The notes: a model not told the origin generated them from the sequence alone. Numbered from the stretch's first letter, positions 20,493-33,127 are shown. The stretch: 64,000 nt of DNA from Artemisia argyi (GCA_030686995.1 CM060703.1:5761001-5825000), one strand, 5' to 3'. Numbers and translations are program-made.

Positions 20493-22200
20493 AAAGGTTG
20501 ATGGCAAGGTGTCGAGATCAATCTGTAGGTATTACATCAGTCTTTATTATTGAGTTTAGTTTATGTTACTAGAAAGATAAGTGTGAACATATTTGTACGT
20601 GAATGCTGGTGAAGGTGGTAATTGAGCTGGTATGATCTGGTGAAGGTGGTAATTGGTTTGCTGATATGATCTGTAATTTGATGTCACAACTAGAATATTA
20701 TAAGCATGATGATTAGGGTACATTGTGTTGAAAGTGAGGGTGATAACTCATTAATGAAATGGTTTAGGTTAACTATATTTGGGACGGTAGATTGTATACA
20801 CTTGCTTCTTAATTAGATGTGCTGAGTGGTGCACCTGTCTCCCCTGACCACAAGATAGCGGCACATTCTGCTGTTCCCCTTTATGGCATTCGTTGAGACT
20901 CATTGCATATCTTTGCTGTCCTGCAACTTACCCAGCGTATTGAAGCAAGGTCTTTGATGGTCTTAGATGTTTGAGGGGGTTCCGTTTTAGGATGATACAG
21001 GAATTCTAATTCGTTGTTTGTATACTCTTTTTAAGTATCTTATGCTTTTGTTATGTAGACATGTAGTAGCGATGTGTAGCTTTTCCTTTGATTAATGCTA
21101 TGTATTGATGCAAAGATTTTTACTGAAGTTATCTAAACAACTGTTCTTGTGTTTTCTGTAAATGATGGCAAATATGGGTGTTTATTGAATTATATGAACT
21201 GTCATTACGAAAACCGGGTCAGAATGGCCATTGCCTTTATCCCCATTCCATTATGAATTTTACTAGTGTAGCATTATAGAAGAAATGATAGGATGATATT
21301 GATATAGCAGTGAAGCTGAACTTATATAACTATCATGTGTTGTTATCAATTGATTGCGGTCCTTTTGGGCAGATTTCAATTACTGTTACCATATGCTCAA
21401 CGTCAGTTGCGAGCCTGCAAACTATACAGCCAGATTGCATAATTTCAATTACTGTTACCATATGCTCAATGTCAGTTGCGAGCCTGCAAACTATACAGCC
21501 AGATTGCATAATTCGAACCAACAAAATAAGAACGCAGATACAGATGATCACATGAAATACCCATACCTTTAATTTCTGATGCTGATACTAATCTTTTCAT
21601 GAAGGTTCCTGTTTTTTTTTTTTTTTTTTTTTGTTCCATCGATTACACAAAAACAATACTAACTAAAACAACCGGAAGAAGAAAAAAAAAGAAGATTATC
21701 AAGAACAAATACTAGATAAGTGAGAGTTTAGATGGATTGAGGTAGTAGGATTTGGAAGTATCGGTGTCTGTGACCTCTGGAAGATAAGTGTGAAAATACA
21801 GTAAGTCTCATCGTTAATATCGAACCGCGAAAAAATAAATAAATAAATAAATAAAAGGCAAAGAATACGGGGTAATCATTTTGCTGGGCTGGGCTAAGAC
21901 AATGCAACGGGCCTCGATGAGAAGCTGGCGTAAGATGATGTCAGTGGCACGCTTCTATAAGTCCGCCCTTACATTATATATATAGTAATTTCCCAACAAT
22001 ATTTGCTAATGTAATTGTATAACTTACAAGGTTGTTTTGGATTTCTTTCCCCTAAAGAATGCAACTCTCAAGCTAAAGACATACCGTAACTCATAAGTTT
22101 GAGGTAAAGATACAAACTAGTTCGTCACTGGACACCCATGAAATTTTGCTTAGTAGTGCTAACTTTCGTAAACAAATTATTGATTTCCCCCGTAAGCAAA
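20493..22200. other. 3' flank of gene C
   Basis: No gene is seen. 20493-21580 is the paralogue of 3217-4330. It contains the 69-bp tandem duplication (21374-21511) and a T-run of about 23 bases near 21611-21633. The T-run may mark another reverse-oriented retroposon, but I could not find a convincing target duplication. 22010-22200 is the shared cluster flank also seen at 13370-13560. Confidence 0.65.
21374..21511. repeat. 69-bp tandem duplication
   Basis: tttcaattactgttaccata and the following bases to gcataa occur twice in a row (21374-21442 and 21443-21511) with very few differences. The paralogous flank at 4110-4180 has one copy, so the duplication happened at this locus after the two flanks separated. 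Confidence 0.9.
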
Positions 22201-22551
22201 TAATTGTTCACTTTATGTTCCAATCAATCAAAAGAGACGTTAGTGAGCGACAATAATATTTAATTGGTTGAACAAATTTAAAAAGGAGGACGTAAGAATT
22301 TTGTTGATGTCCAAATTCTTGTATGAACTTTAGATATATTTTCTAGCTAGCTAAATGTATAAAATATTTCATCAATAAATACCTTTTTGAAATACGCGTG
22401 AAAAGTTATCAAGTACGTACAAAGTGCTTGAAATAAGTACTTTAACAAGTGTGTATATTTTTCTTTGAGATCATCTTTCATGCACTATCAAAAGCAACTC
22501 TCTCAAAGAATCTGCTCATTGTAATTCAATCAAACATAACCACCAACACAG

Positions 22552-23243
22552 GTGACAGTCATCAAACTCATAGTATTAATTTGTTTCTTTGGTTGTTAGC
22601 TGATTATTATGGTTATGTAAATAAGCTATATATCCGGGTCTTGGCCGGATTTAGCCAGGTCATGGCCCGGTCTAGCCGGATATAGCCGGGTAAGACTGCT
22701 TACATACACTCTATTAAATATAATAATCTGTGGGTATAATCACGCCATGTTTGATATAAGTGTGTCTTTAAATGACATTTGAACTGACAATTAAGTGCTG
22801 TTTATAGGTTTCGAGCGTTGTTTTCACCTTTGTAGTGCTTATTTGGGTGTTGAAATGGGCGTGTTTGAAAATTATAGTGATCAACATTAGGTAGTTTTTA
22901 AACAATTATAATAATTATCCGCGTTTATAGTTTATGTGCGCTAATTGTGTAAAATAAAAGCAGAGTGCTGGTGTTACGCGTTTCTTCTTCGGTCATATGT
23001 GCTTGGCTCTCTAAGTGTTACTGACACTTGTGTTAACTCATGTTAATTTGTTTGTTTGGTTGTTAGATGATAACTTTTTTTTTTTTTTTTTTAAACTTCC
23101 TTCCGGGATTATATGAAATTATATCAGAAGAATCAGATACTTAGGTACTGTTTACTAATTAATTGGTTTGCTTATTTTTAAAACTTCATTTCGACTATAT
23201 ATGATTAGCTGCTGATAATAAGCACTTCCATTTTGATTTACAG
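22552..23243 (+). other. 5'UTR intron of F-box gene D
   Basis: Donor caacacag|gtgacagtc at 22552; acceptor ttttgatttacag ending at 23243, 11 bases before the ATG. It lacks the retroposon found in the matching intron of A. It holds a T-run near 23068-23091 and ggccggattt/gccggatatagccggg motifs near 22633-22690. Confidence 0.6.
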
Positions 23244-23254
23244 CTACCAAGGAA

Positions 23255-24421
23255 ATGGACATACCCTCCGGCCCTTCAAAAAAAAGAAAAAGATTTTCAA
23301 ACACTGCTAGTAAACCATCAGAAATCATACCTGTCGATGTCCATTTCGATATCCAATCAGAAATCATAAAATGGCTTCCTGCCAAATCGTTACTTCGATT
23401 CCGAAAGGTTTCTAAAGAATGGAAGGCTCATATTGACACAATCCACAAGCCGCATCTACTTGTAATTTACGAGTCGGATAATGTCCGAAGATATACTTCC
23501 ATTATCGATAACAATACTTTTCCCCGACAAATGATTCCCTTAACCCCCCCGGAGTCCCTTAGCTCATTAAGAAAACCATTAACACTCAATTCCGATGACG
23601 GGTTGTTATGTTTTTGCGGTTATTACGGAGACCTAGATGCAAGAACTAGGAGGGCTGTTATATGGAATCCTACTGTTAGGAAATCTGTTGGTATTGATGT
23701 TAACCCTAACGCCGGGTATGAGCGTACTATTGTTGGTTTTGGGGTTTCTCATGGTGACCCTATGCTTGTTAAGATTAGCGTTGTAGAAAATTTAGATGTA
23801 AGACTTACTAAGTGGGATGTTGATGTTTTTTCGTTAAGCACAAGTGTTTGGAGAAATGTTCATAGGAATATGCAGCCTTCTAGATCGTGTAAAGTGGAGT
23901 GTGCTAAGGTTTGTGTAAATGGGGTTATTTATTTCCGTGCTTATGATCATCCATATTCGGGTCTTCTTAAAGATAGGTCTAATTTTTTTATTTCGTTTAA
24001 TTTGGAGAGCGGGGTGTTTGGAGAAGTGCCTTTTCCGGTGGATTTAGTACATACACCTAAGTATATACAGGCGGCGAAGGTGAATGAGTCACTTGGTTTA
24101 CTTGAGTATCATTATGGGGTTTGTGATGTGTGGACTAAGGAAGAGGGTGCTAATGAAACGTTTACCATGATATATGTTGTTGATGTTGAGGGTCACTCAT
24201 TGTACGGTGATGTATTGGGGTTTAGAAACAATGGTGAAGTTGTAGTAGAATTGAAGGATAATGATAATAATGAAGAGTATCGAATTGTATTTTACGAACC
24301 CTTTACAGGGAACATTAGAGGTGTTGGGATTAATGGAAGGCGACATACGTTCTCTGCAAGGTCGTACGTGGAAACGGCACATTTGCTTAATCAGCCAGAG
24401 CCAGATATCATCATTCATTAA
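23255..24421 (+). CDS. F-box protein with F-box-associated domain (gene D)
   Basis: An intact frame of 388 residues, longer at the N-terminus than B and C. Residues 1-30 include a basic KKRKR at 9-13 that could act as a nuclear localisation signal. The F-box is at about 26-62 (LPAKSLLRFRKVSKEWKAH). The associated domain shows DDGLLCF, WNPTVRKSVG, GFGVSHGDPMLVKISV, VFSLSTSVWRNVH, VNGVIYFRAY, SFNLESGVFGEVPFP and VLGFRNNGEVVVEL, ending in PDIIIH. The start is the first ATG after the 5'UTR intron. It is the functional sister of pseudogene A. Role from family: SCF substrate adaptor; substrate unknown. Confidence 0.93.
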   Translation: MDIPSGPSKKRKRFSNTASKPSEIIPVDVHFDIQSEIIKWLPAKSLLRFRKVSKEWKAHIDTIHKPHLLVIYESDNVRRYTSIIDNNTFPRQMIPLTPPESLSSLRKPLTLNSDDGLLCFCGYYGDLDARTRRAVIWNPTVRKSVGIDVNPNAGYERTIVGFGVSHGDPMLVKISVVENLDVRLTKWDVDVFSLSTSVWRNVHRNMQPSRSCKVECAKVCVNGVIYFRAYDHPYSGLLKDRSNFFISFNLESGVFGEVPFPVDLVHTPKYIQAAKVNESLGLLEYHYGVCDVWTKEEGANETFTMIYVVDVEGHSLYGDVLGFRNNGEVVVELKDNDNNEEYRIVFYEPFTGNIRGVGINGRRHTFSARSYVETAHLLNQPEPDIIIH

Positions 24422-25117
24422 CAACGATGATGGTGCTATATTGCAAGGTGTCGAGATCAAGCTGTGGGTGTCACTTCAGTCTTTGTTATTCAGTTCGGTT
24501 TATGTTACTAATAAGTGAACATATTTGCCTGAATTATGTATTTTGCTTTGTTTGTTTGCTCAAATACTTGAAACATTTATCTTTTATTAAAGCTAGCCTA
24601 ACTTATAACCGTCGAGTTAAGACCAGTTGAGCCAAAGTCCTCACGCTTCTTAATTAGATGTGGTGACTGGTTTTTGGTAAAATATGGAATGATTGTTGCT
24701 CTCCTACATCATGGCAGTCACATCGGCTTTATATTTCTGTGCTATGTATGTTTTGGTCTTTCAAAAAGTTGAAACACACTTTATTGATAGCAGTATTGTA
24801 TGTGTGGGAGGTGATGCAGGTCACTCAAGTCCTTTACGTTCTTTCTCCCGCCATTCCATTTGTTGCTCACACCTTTCCTCTTGCCTGATTTGGTGCACCC
24901 TTCCGTGTTCCATTTTATGGCAGTCATGGCATTCGTTGAGACTCATCACATATATTTGTTGTGTTGCAACTTAGCCAGCGTGATATTTAATCTCTTCAAG
25001 TATATCATATCTTTTGGTTATGTAAACATGTAGTGCTGATGTCTAGCTTTTCCTTCGATTAATGCTATGTATATATGATGCAAAAAATAAATAAATAAAT
25101 TACTAGTGTACACTGTA
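24422..25117. other. 3' flank of gene D, no gene
   Basis: Related to 11480-12920 but with deletions. No coding frame or terminal repeat stands out. Confidence 0.6.
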
Positions 25118-25500
25118 CATTATAGAAGAAACAATGGGGAAATTGTTGATAAGTTCGGATCATCACGGTGCTTTATAGAAGCTGCTTCAAACTACTGGAA
25201 AATGGTTATATGTAGGTCTGAGTCTTTCACCTTGATACACCTTTAAACATGCTTGTGATTCATAGTAAAAAGTTGTACTTAAATTACCGGTTCTCCTCAT
25301 AGGTATCGGACTGTTTCGTGGAATCAAAACACTAAAATACATCTTTAAGTACCTCTACACCAAGTGACATCAACGGGCCAAGTCACAAACATAGTTGCTA
25401 CTGCTTGATTTGGTGCAACAATCCCATCACAGCAACAGAGTGGTGGTAACTATGTGCGTGATTTGGTGCTCGTGGACATCAATCCTGTACTACTTGGTGT
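25118..25500. repeat. Conserved non-coding module, copy 3
   Basis: Same landmarks as 12922-13310: aaattgttgataag, ctgcttcaaactactgg, caccaagtgacatcaacggg, gcgtgatttggtgctcgtgg. Like copy 1, it lacks the Mutator-like insertion found at the window's right end. Confidence 0.75.
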
Positions 25501-25826
25501 TGATGTAAACGGAGACTAATCATTTCCTTTCTTCACAGACAGAAACCACAATATATATTTGTTTGAAGATGTTAACATCTAGCGTACTTTTAAAATCTTG
25601 CGTCAAATCGTTTATATGTTACATATCTAATCCAATAATCTAAAAAGTTTAACATCTTTTTGTAGCTACTTGTGATTTTTCCCGTCTATAAGCTAGTTAG
25701 AGATTAAAAACGCTTCCTAAAACTGTTTTATTTACGTATGCATGAACTCTTAAATTAACTCTGATATTACACAACTATTTAAAACTATGAGACATAACTA
25801 CATAAGTGAAGTATTACAAAGCCCAT

Positions 25827-27814
25827 GAGTATTCACAGTCTCACTGTTAGTATTGTGGGAGGAATTAAACCTTGAAACTTTCAGAAATTAAAACATACCA
25901 CCTAATCTACAAGATTCCACAAGCATCTTATTTTTGTGAATTTTATTCAAGCTTGTGCAACAGCTTATTTGAAGCTGCAGGGCAAGTGCATGCCCTGTGC
26001 ATCAGGTTTTGACCAATTTTCCAAGGTCTCTCTTGTGTTCACCTGTGGACCCCACACCCTGTCCCTTAGCTTTTTAGGAAGCCTTCCACCTCAGCTTATT
26101 GGGAGACTACTTATTTTGGGTCTCTGCTCATTTGACCATAGCTTATTTGACCTACCTTTTGACCTGTTCTCAGAAGCATAACCTGAGCAATCAGGTTTTA
26201 CACCTAAGTTCCAAGGATAACCAAGACCTCAATAATAAGCCATAAGCCCAGCTTATTGGCTTATTTTGAAGTTGACTAGTTCACCTTTGAAGATCAAGTC
26301 TCACTTTGGACCCCCTTTCACTTCTGTGGAACCCACAGAGGTCCAAAAGTCCATGTGTAAGGCTTGTTTTGGCCTAGTAGTTTGATAAGTGCTTATTTGG
26401 TTGCCATAGCTTATTCAGTGTGCTTATTTGTGCCATTTTCCTTATTTCAAGTTGATATCCATCTGTTTTGGCTTAATTGTTCATTTGATAGCTTTTTCAA
26501 ACATCCACAAGTCCTAATAAGCTATTAATTCAACTATTAAGAACAAAGGGGGTGCACACAACTTATTAATAAGCTATAAAACAAGTGTCTTCATAAAATT
26601 TGTCTATTTTTATTGTATAATCAGTTGTCAATAAGAAAAACCAACAAAAAACCAACTTTAAAATTAGTGATAGCTTTTATTTAATAGGATTTATATTTTT
26701 AATTTTTCTTTTCAGCTTATTATTAAGCACTTCATCATTTTTATATTTTTCTTAATTTTATTTCATCTTAAAGTATTTTCAGTAATTTCCCTATATTTTT
26801 CTCTTTTAATTTAGTAATTATTAGAATTAATATTAGTTTAATTAATAATTAAGTAATATTAATAATTAAATAGTTTCATTAATTTTTAATTAACAACAGT
26901 AACTTTTTACATTTTTTCTACGTTTTATAAATCATTGAGTATTTTTAGAAAATAGTCTCTTAATTACTACTGTTCATTATCTAATTTTCTTAACTAATTT
27001 AGTTAAATTAGATAATAATCAATAAATAAGTAAATAATTAGTAAAATAATCTAAAAATAATTATTATAAGTTTTTTTTTATAATTTTTTAGGATTCCTAA
27101 GATGGTTAATTAGTTTTATAAATTTTCTCAGAATTTTCTAAGTCATTTTGCTATTTTTAGTCATTTAAATTAGTTTAAATAGTTTAATTAATATAATTAG
27201 TATTTTATTAATAAAAATTCCACAAAAATACAAAAATATATATTTTTAGTTTTTAAATTAATTTTAAGTCATTTTAGAATTTTATAAATTAATTTTGCAA
27301 TTTTCTGCTTAAAATTTGTATTATAAAGTTTTTAAGTTAATTAGTTTTAATTAAATAGTTAAATAGTTTTTATTTAAATAATTAATATTTAAATAATAAA
27401 ATAATCAAAAAAAATAATTTTCTTTTTAATTTAATTTTCTTTTTATAATTAAGTTTGTAAAATTTTCATTTGCACCCCCTGTAGTTGTAAAGTGTTTAAA
27501 ACTCACATTTTCTTCTGTTTGTAATCAATTCTGATTTCTGATTTGTGTACGTGTAATCATATCTGTGTTTCTGTAATTGTTAATACTGTTTCAGTTGTTC
27601 ATATACCAAGTAATCAGTAGTATAATCAATTCCAAATCATCTTTGGTTAATGTCCTCAGTGCCACTCATTCTCACAAACGTTCAAAAGCACAATTTCAAT
27701 CTCGTCGGGACATAACGACCTGGGGAAACTCTATACTATCCACGGAGCATTGACCTTAGGCTGTTTGACTTTGTTGACCAATTCACTTGGTCAATATTAC
27801 CTGACGGTTTAGGC
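25827..27814. other. Unidentified AT-rich insert beside the copia element
   Basis: The F-box cluster flank stops at tacaaagccca (about 25826), where the paralogue at about 39597 continues. What follows is foreign to the cluster. 25930-26560 is moderately GC-balanced with many gcttatt motifs. 26600-27440 is extremely AT-rich. 27440-27814 looks like unique sequence and includes acctggggaaactctatact. It may be LTR, leader or 3' sequence of a retrotransposon on the - strand. I see no reverse transcriptase, integrase or second LTR. Confidence 0.4.
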
Positions 27815-29389
27815 TCAATCATTTTCTAATTCAATCTCATCTGATTCAGCAACATTAATCTGACGTATTTCGTTGAGAATCTTAGGTTCAGCATCATATA
27901 ATTTTAGTACCTCAGATATGATGGATGAATTGGAGGGACTAGATTGGTGAGGTAATGAGACAGCATATGACAAATTGGCCATGAAGATGGTTTGTGCAGT
28001 GGGTTCATCGTCTACGTCTGAATCAAAGGCATCACAATCCTCTGCTCGGAAGATGTTTGGATCATTAAGAGCTAAGTCTTGAACTGGTTGATCATCCATA
28101 TCGGCATCAAAGGAGTTCCCTTCATCACCAGCTAGGAATAACAGCTGCTCCTCATCCAATGCCACTCCACTCTCCTGTGCTTGCATCAGCAACATCTTAT
28201 CCTTGAAGTATTCGGAGTTCTGAGGACGTTTAGGTTGAGTGCAGTTCCTTGCGACATGACCTAACCCACCACAGTTGTAGCATTTGGGTTGTCTTCCCTG
28301 TCCCTGATTAGCATTCCCAACTCTGTTTTGTGCATACCCCTAAGCTCCATTCCTTTGGTTGACATTTTGTCTTCCTTGAACCACAACTCGTCCATCTTCC
28401 ACAATAGCCTGATTGCGTGGGTTGGATGACGTTCTAAGTTGGTTGTTGGTTTGAGGAAGATTTGCTCTAATTTGTTGAACAAGCAATGACACTTGGTTGG
28501 ATAGGTTGTCAATCATCTTATCAGTGTGAGAGTACCCTGAGTCCAGTTGAGTGTTCTTGACATTTGTTGAGTGCACCGCTGATTGACCAATGGATACCTG
28601 GTTGTGTGTGGTTGGTGTAGGATGGTGAAAGACTTGATCAAGTGAAGGTTGGTTGAGTGGTTGAACCTTGGAGATGAATGCAAGAGAGTCATTTGTCATT
28701 GTTGGATTGAGCTTGTCCCTCAATTGACGGTCATACACATCATGCTTCTCATGTTGTTGTAAGTAAGCATAGAGTTGTTCATAGTTGGTGTTTCTGAGTC
28801 CTTTGTTGAGCTTCACAGCTGTGACAAACCGATCCCATTCTGGTAACATGTTGTTAACAAACTTTGAGTTAAGTTGGATGTTCGGCATTGTCATTCGGAT
28901 CATCTTCATGTCATTAACAAGCTTATGGAATCTGACATAGTAATCGGTGATGTTTTCACCGGGGTTCATCTTGAAATGCACAAACTCGTCATACAGCTGA
29001 GACTCACGATCTTCTTTGGTAAGTTCTGAACCAGCTAGAAGCATTTTGACATTATCCCAAACAGCTTTGGCATCAGTATTGAAGTTAATGAGCTTGTAGA
29101 CATCCTCGGGTAATCCTTGTATTACAATGCTGGAGGCTCGAATATCTGCATCATATCACTTCTTTTCAGTTTCGCTAAGATCATTGTAGGTACGTGGCCT
29201 GTCAATTCCAAAGGTGACATTTCCATCTTCAGCAGTGGAGAGAACATCTCTTATGGTACCCATTTGGAATGGTCCTTCATCAAGTGATCATAGAATGTTT
29301 TCACCATTCTCCTTACCACGGCAATAAAGTCGAATTCTTTGTGCCTACGACTCATAGTCAGTCCTATCAGTTGAAGTCGTAGTTGCCAT
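27815..29389 (-). pseudogene. Ty1-copia gag pseudogene
   Basis: One continuous - strand frame of 525 codons from the ATG at 29387-29389 encodes a copia Gag of the UBN2/retrotran_gag type (SELTKEDRESQLYDEF, GENITDYYVRFHKLVND and NMLPEWDRFVTAVK motifs). A CCHC zinc knuckle, C-x2-C-x4-H-x4-C, lies at 28241-28282, followed by an acidic C-terminal region. Four in-frame stops break it, at codons 15, 34, 78 and 350 (TAG 29345-29347, TGA 29288-29290, TGA 29156-29158, TAG 28340-28342). The frame is otherwise preserved with no frameshift. No protease, integrase or reverse transcriptase follows it. Confidence 0.9.
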
Positions 29390-30394
29390 GAAGTAATGTT
29401 TGACGGGATTTTACAACTCTTGTTACTTAAACCGAAAAATTGATTCTTTCCCGAGATTTTACTAAAGTCAACAAAAGAAACCAAAAAATGTACTATAAGC
29501 AAGTTAGACTTAGTATGAGATCTTGGATAAATTACAATTAGTGCTTAGTGTCAAGTCGCGACAAATCAGGTTACAAAAAATCCGATCGTAATAAGTCAAG
29601 TTACAAGAGTTAACTCACAACGTCAAATCACAATCAGACTAGTCATAACAACTTAAGTCACAACAATTCACAACTCACTAATGGGTAACAAATCGCTAGA
29701 AACTCAAACTGAGCAAATCGCTAAACACCCCAACTCGCTAGATAAACCAAATTACTGAAATCACCAAATCACTAAAATTGCAACTCGCTAACCAGAGCAA
29801 ATCTCTAAACTGACTAAACCGCCAAAGTCACCAAATCGCTAAAACCCCAACTCGCTAGATGAACCAAATTGCTGAATTCACCAACTCGCTAAAACTGCAA
29901 CTCGCTATAGTAACCAACTCGCTAGGTTTGGAAAACCGCTAGAAAGCCAACTCGCTGGCTCCAAATCGCTAACACCAAATCGCTGATCACAAAAGTCCAA
30001 GATCTGACAACTCGCTAACGGATGAGACAAAAATGTCACTATCTTAGCGGTTTGTCCTTTTATCCGAATATAGTAAACTAGGCAAATCGCTAGTCCAACT
30101 CGCTGAAATCACTGACCAACTCGCTACAAAGAAAGTGAACCAGAGAAGCAACTCGCTAGTTAGAAACTTGAACCAAAATGCATCAAACTCCAAACTAACG
30201 AATGATTTAGCCTATCCAACTGCAAAACTAAGTAAAACTAATACCTCTAATCAGGAAAGTATACCCATAACATCACATATAGCACAAACAAGATCAAATC
30301 AGGGTGTTTGCTTAGAAAAACTATTCTAACCTAAAACTAACCACAAAAAACCACACCTAAATCCGAATCTACCAAGCTCCTAGGATGTAACCAT
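29390..30394 (-). repeat. Copia leader with degenerate aactcgcta repeats
   Basis: Between the primer-binding site and gag the leader contains roughly thirty copies of a short motif, a(a/c)(a/t)cgcta, concentrated in 29690-30170. The + strand phrases aactcgct and aaatcgct alternate at irregular spacing. No coding frame is evident. Confidence 0.75.
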
Positions 30395-30408
30395 GGCTCT
30401 TGATACCA
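30395..30408 (-). other. Retrotransposon primer-binding site (initiator tRNA-Met type)
   Basis: On the - strand the sequence tggtatcaagagcc lies two bases inside the LTR boundary. It matches the common plant copia PBS (TGGTATCAGAGC, complementary to the 3' end of initiator tRNA-Met) apart from one extra A. Confidence 0.85.
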
Positions 30409-30410
30409 AA

Positions 30411-30770
30411 TGTAAGCTACTTAATCACGTATAACATGTATGGATTTGTATGTGGTTCGATTTAGGAAGAATTCTAGAGATAGAGTGATGAGAGAATGGA
30501 ACCTTTAGAGAGAGAGAAAGTGATATGTTAGATTACTATGAGTGAAAGGTCCAACCCTCTCCCTTGGTGGGAGAGGGGTATTTATAGTACAACACATAAA
30601 CACCCTCTCTCGGGCTGTGGAACGGCTATACAGTGGGTAAAGACCCGTCCTTCCTCCACGAAGTTACTTAAACTAAAATAATACTAACTAGTAACAACTA
30701 CGAGCTAACTTAATGCTATTAGATACTCGGGGTGACCAAGTCTTTCATGTGAATATTTATATTCCTAACA
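30411..30770 (-). mobile_element. Ty1-copia 5' LTR
   Basis: Read on the - strand, this 360-bp LTR begins TGTTAGGAATATAAATATTC and ends CTTACA, with TG and CA termini. It has a TATA-like tataaata at 30579-30586. The PBS and gag follow in order. The host flank at 30771 reads agtat. No matching 3' LTR is present in the window, so the element is incomplete or fused to other repeats on the low-coordinate side. Confidence 0.85.
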
Positions 30771-31860
30771 AGTATTCTGTCTCTTACATGAAAACCGAAT
30801 ACAAATCTAAATTCAAACAAACAAAACAAAACGGGCCCAAAATCCATTTGGTAAATGAAAAAAACGCGCCCCTATATATTATAGGTGGCAAAACGGGCTA
30901 GCCGGGCTGGCACGGGTCAAACAGGCTAGGGCTAAACGGGCACGGGCACAGGCCAAATGGGCGCATGTTATACCAATCATTATATAAAATACCAAAACGA
31001 CAAAATAAATTCCTCAAATTTAACACCTCATTTATATTTAAAAAATTAAATATATTATATCTACAATTTTTTTTAAAACAATTATAATTTTATCCAATTG
31101 AGAGAAAATATGTGACAATTTAATTTTTAAATGAGCAAGCTCATTTAATAAAAAATGAACTTTTAAATCTATATCATCAAAATAGGTAACAAAGAAAGGA
31201 TTGTTAGAAAATAAACACACATCTTGTTTGCTTCCATCCCTCGACCTCACACACTCGTCAATCCCAAATCAATCGGTCATCGCTCAGTCACCGAAACCCT
31301 ATCTATCTTCCGTTCAGACAGAATTAGCATAAGACTAACCATTCTGGCGATTTCGATTACATCAATTAGGTTAATCTCTATGTATTTATTTTTATCATCA
31401 ATCATCTTTGTTATTTTATACATGATAGTGGTTGTTGTTGGTGTCTGCTTTGTTAGATGTTAAACCATTAGAATTAGTTTCAAAGAGTTTGCTATCATCG
31501 ATGATTTTATTGCATCAAAATGAATGTTTTCTAATAATTAGGTCTTGTTTGATGTGCTGATTGATGACGAGAACCGGTACCTTGAAGATGTAGTTTGATT
31601 TAGTTATTTGTTGATCGATAATTATTGGCTTATCGAGTGTAGTACTGTTAGAGTGGTGGGTGGGGCTGTTTGGTTGGGCGGTTTTCGTGTGATTTCATGG
31701 GTTTGTATTTGGAATTCATCAAATATCTGTGTTTGGTGACATGGCATTTGTTAGGTTTATGTGTGGTGAAGTTGAAGCACGAAGTTACAGCTATAGTTCG
31801 TTGTGGTGTAGTTGTACTTGATGCTTGTGAGAAGATGAATTTACAGATACTTGAATTGGT

Positions 31861-31910
<50 letters not shown>

Positions 31911-32640
31911 TTGAATTGTGTTGGAATTAATATACACAAATTTGACACTTTCTTTCACATAGTAGTTTGATTATGTGGTAGATACTATATGCACATTTGT
32001 TTATATACAAATGCCATAAGAAAAGTGAAAAAGATGTTGAGACAGAACAATAAGTCAAATAATTAGCTGACAAAATGAGCAGCATAAGATGGTGTTGTTT
32101 TGGACAACTAACAATCTCGCACGTTATGTACATTAAATATCACACAGTTTTATTGGACGTCATATATTTTTTAGGTAAAGGAATTATTTCCTGGTAAATT
32201 TAATATTCGAGTACATTCATTCTAACACATACATTTGTCTTAGGTTTTCTTTAAAGCAGTTTTCTTGCTTTGAGTTTACCATGAAGTATGGTATGATGTG
32301 TCTGTGTTCTACCTCCCTCGTATTTGTTTGACTATAATTTCTAGTTTTAATATTTAATAGTATTTGTGAGGATACTTTGTTATATATAAATAAATATATA
32401 ACAAAAAATCCCCATAATATACAACACTAGTAGTATATGCTAATCATTAGTTGAAATTTGTACGATTTCTATTAACACTAGTACTATATGCTATTCATTA
32501 CTATTAACACTAGTACTATATGCTATTCATTATTATCATTATGATCGTGACATTTAATTTGTTTTTGTGTATTTATTTTGTTTTTTTTTATGTACAAATG
32601 TACATTTGAGTGAATAAAGTTTGTAGATTAAACTATAATT
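30771..32640. other. Intergenic DNA with T-run and short repeats
   Basis: No gene is supported. 30890-30960 is rich in acgggc/gggcta motifs and could be a fragment of a hAT-like element. A T-run of about 46 bases occupies 31862-31907 and is about three bases shorter in the second copy of this region. 32473-32532 holds two near-identical copies of a unit of about 30 bp containing cactagtactatatgctatt. Confidence 0.6.
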
Positions 32641-32689
32641 AAGGAGGTGATTGTTTCAGCTTATATAGTCAGCTTATAACTTATTTGGG

Positions 32690-33125
32690 TCCTGTCACGG
32701 GACTAATTCACAATGTCCGTGTGGCACTTAGCGACTCGGTTTCGACGTCTAAGTAAGCCAAAAAGTACGGAAGATATGAGCGGTGAACACTTGCAGATTT
32801 TAGAAAGAGACTTTGCTTTATATTTCACTTTTAAACTTTGATACAATGGATGGATACAAATGAGGGGGGATAAGCCTTTATATATACTAAGTGCTTATTA
32901 GGTTCTAGAATATTCTTACTAATATCTAGATTTTTACATAAGACATTATGTAGCTTATTCTAAATTTTTCCCTACTAAATATCCTAGATACTTTGGCTTA
33001 TTTCTAGATTATTCTAGGATATATTAAGCAAAGTATCTTAGATATTTTAGATGTAGTATTCTAGATCAATCTAGCTAGGTTGCCGCGTCGAGGATTCCTT
33101 CGGATTGAGGCTGCTAGGATTTGGC
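32690..33125. mobile_element. Possible small solo-LTR-like insertion
   Basis: The segment beginning tgtcacgggactaattcac and ending ggatttggctca interrupts sequence whose other arm reads continuously at 33190-33255 (the opposite side of a hairpin-type MITE). It has TG/CA-like ends and a tttatatata box near 32876. The target duplication is not clear, so the identity is uncertain. Confidence 0.35.
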
Positions 33126-33127
33126 TC

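Noticed and set aside
29690..30170. CRISPR-like short repeats
   Set aside because: This is plant nuclear DNA. The repeats are degenerate and irregularly spaced with no constant spacers, and they lie in a retrotransposon leader.
30395..30408. tRNA gene fragment
   Set aside because: The tRNA similarity is a 14-base primer-binding site next to an LTR. No tRNA body is present.
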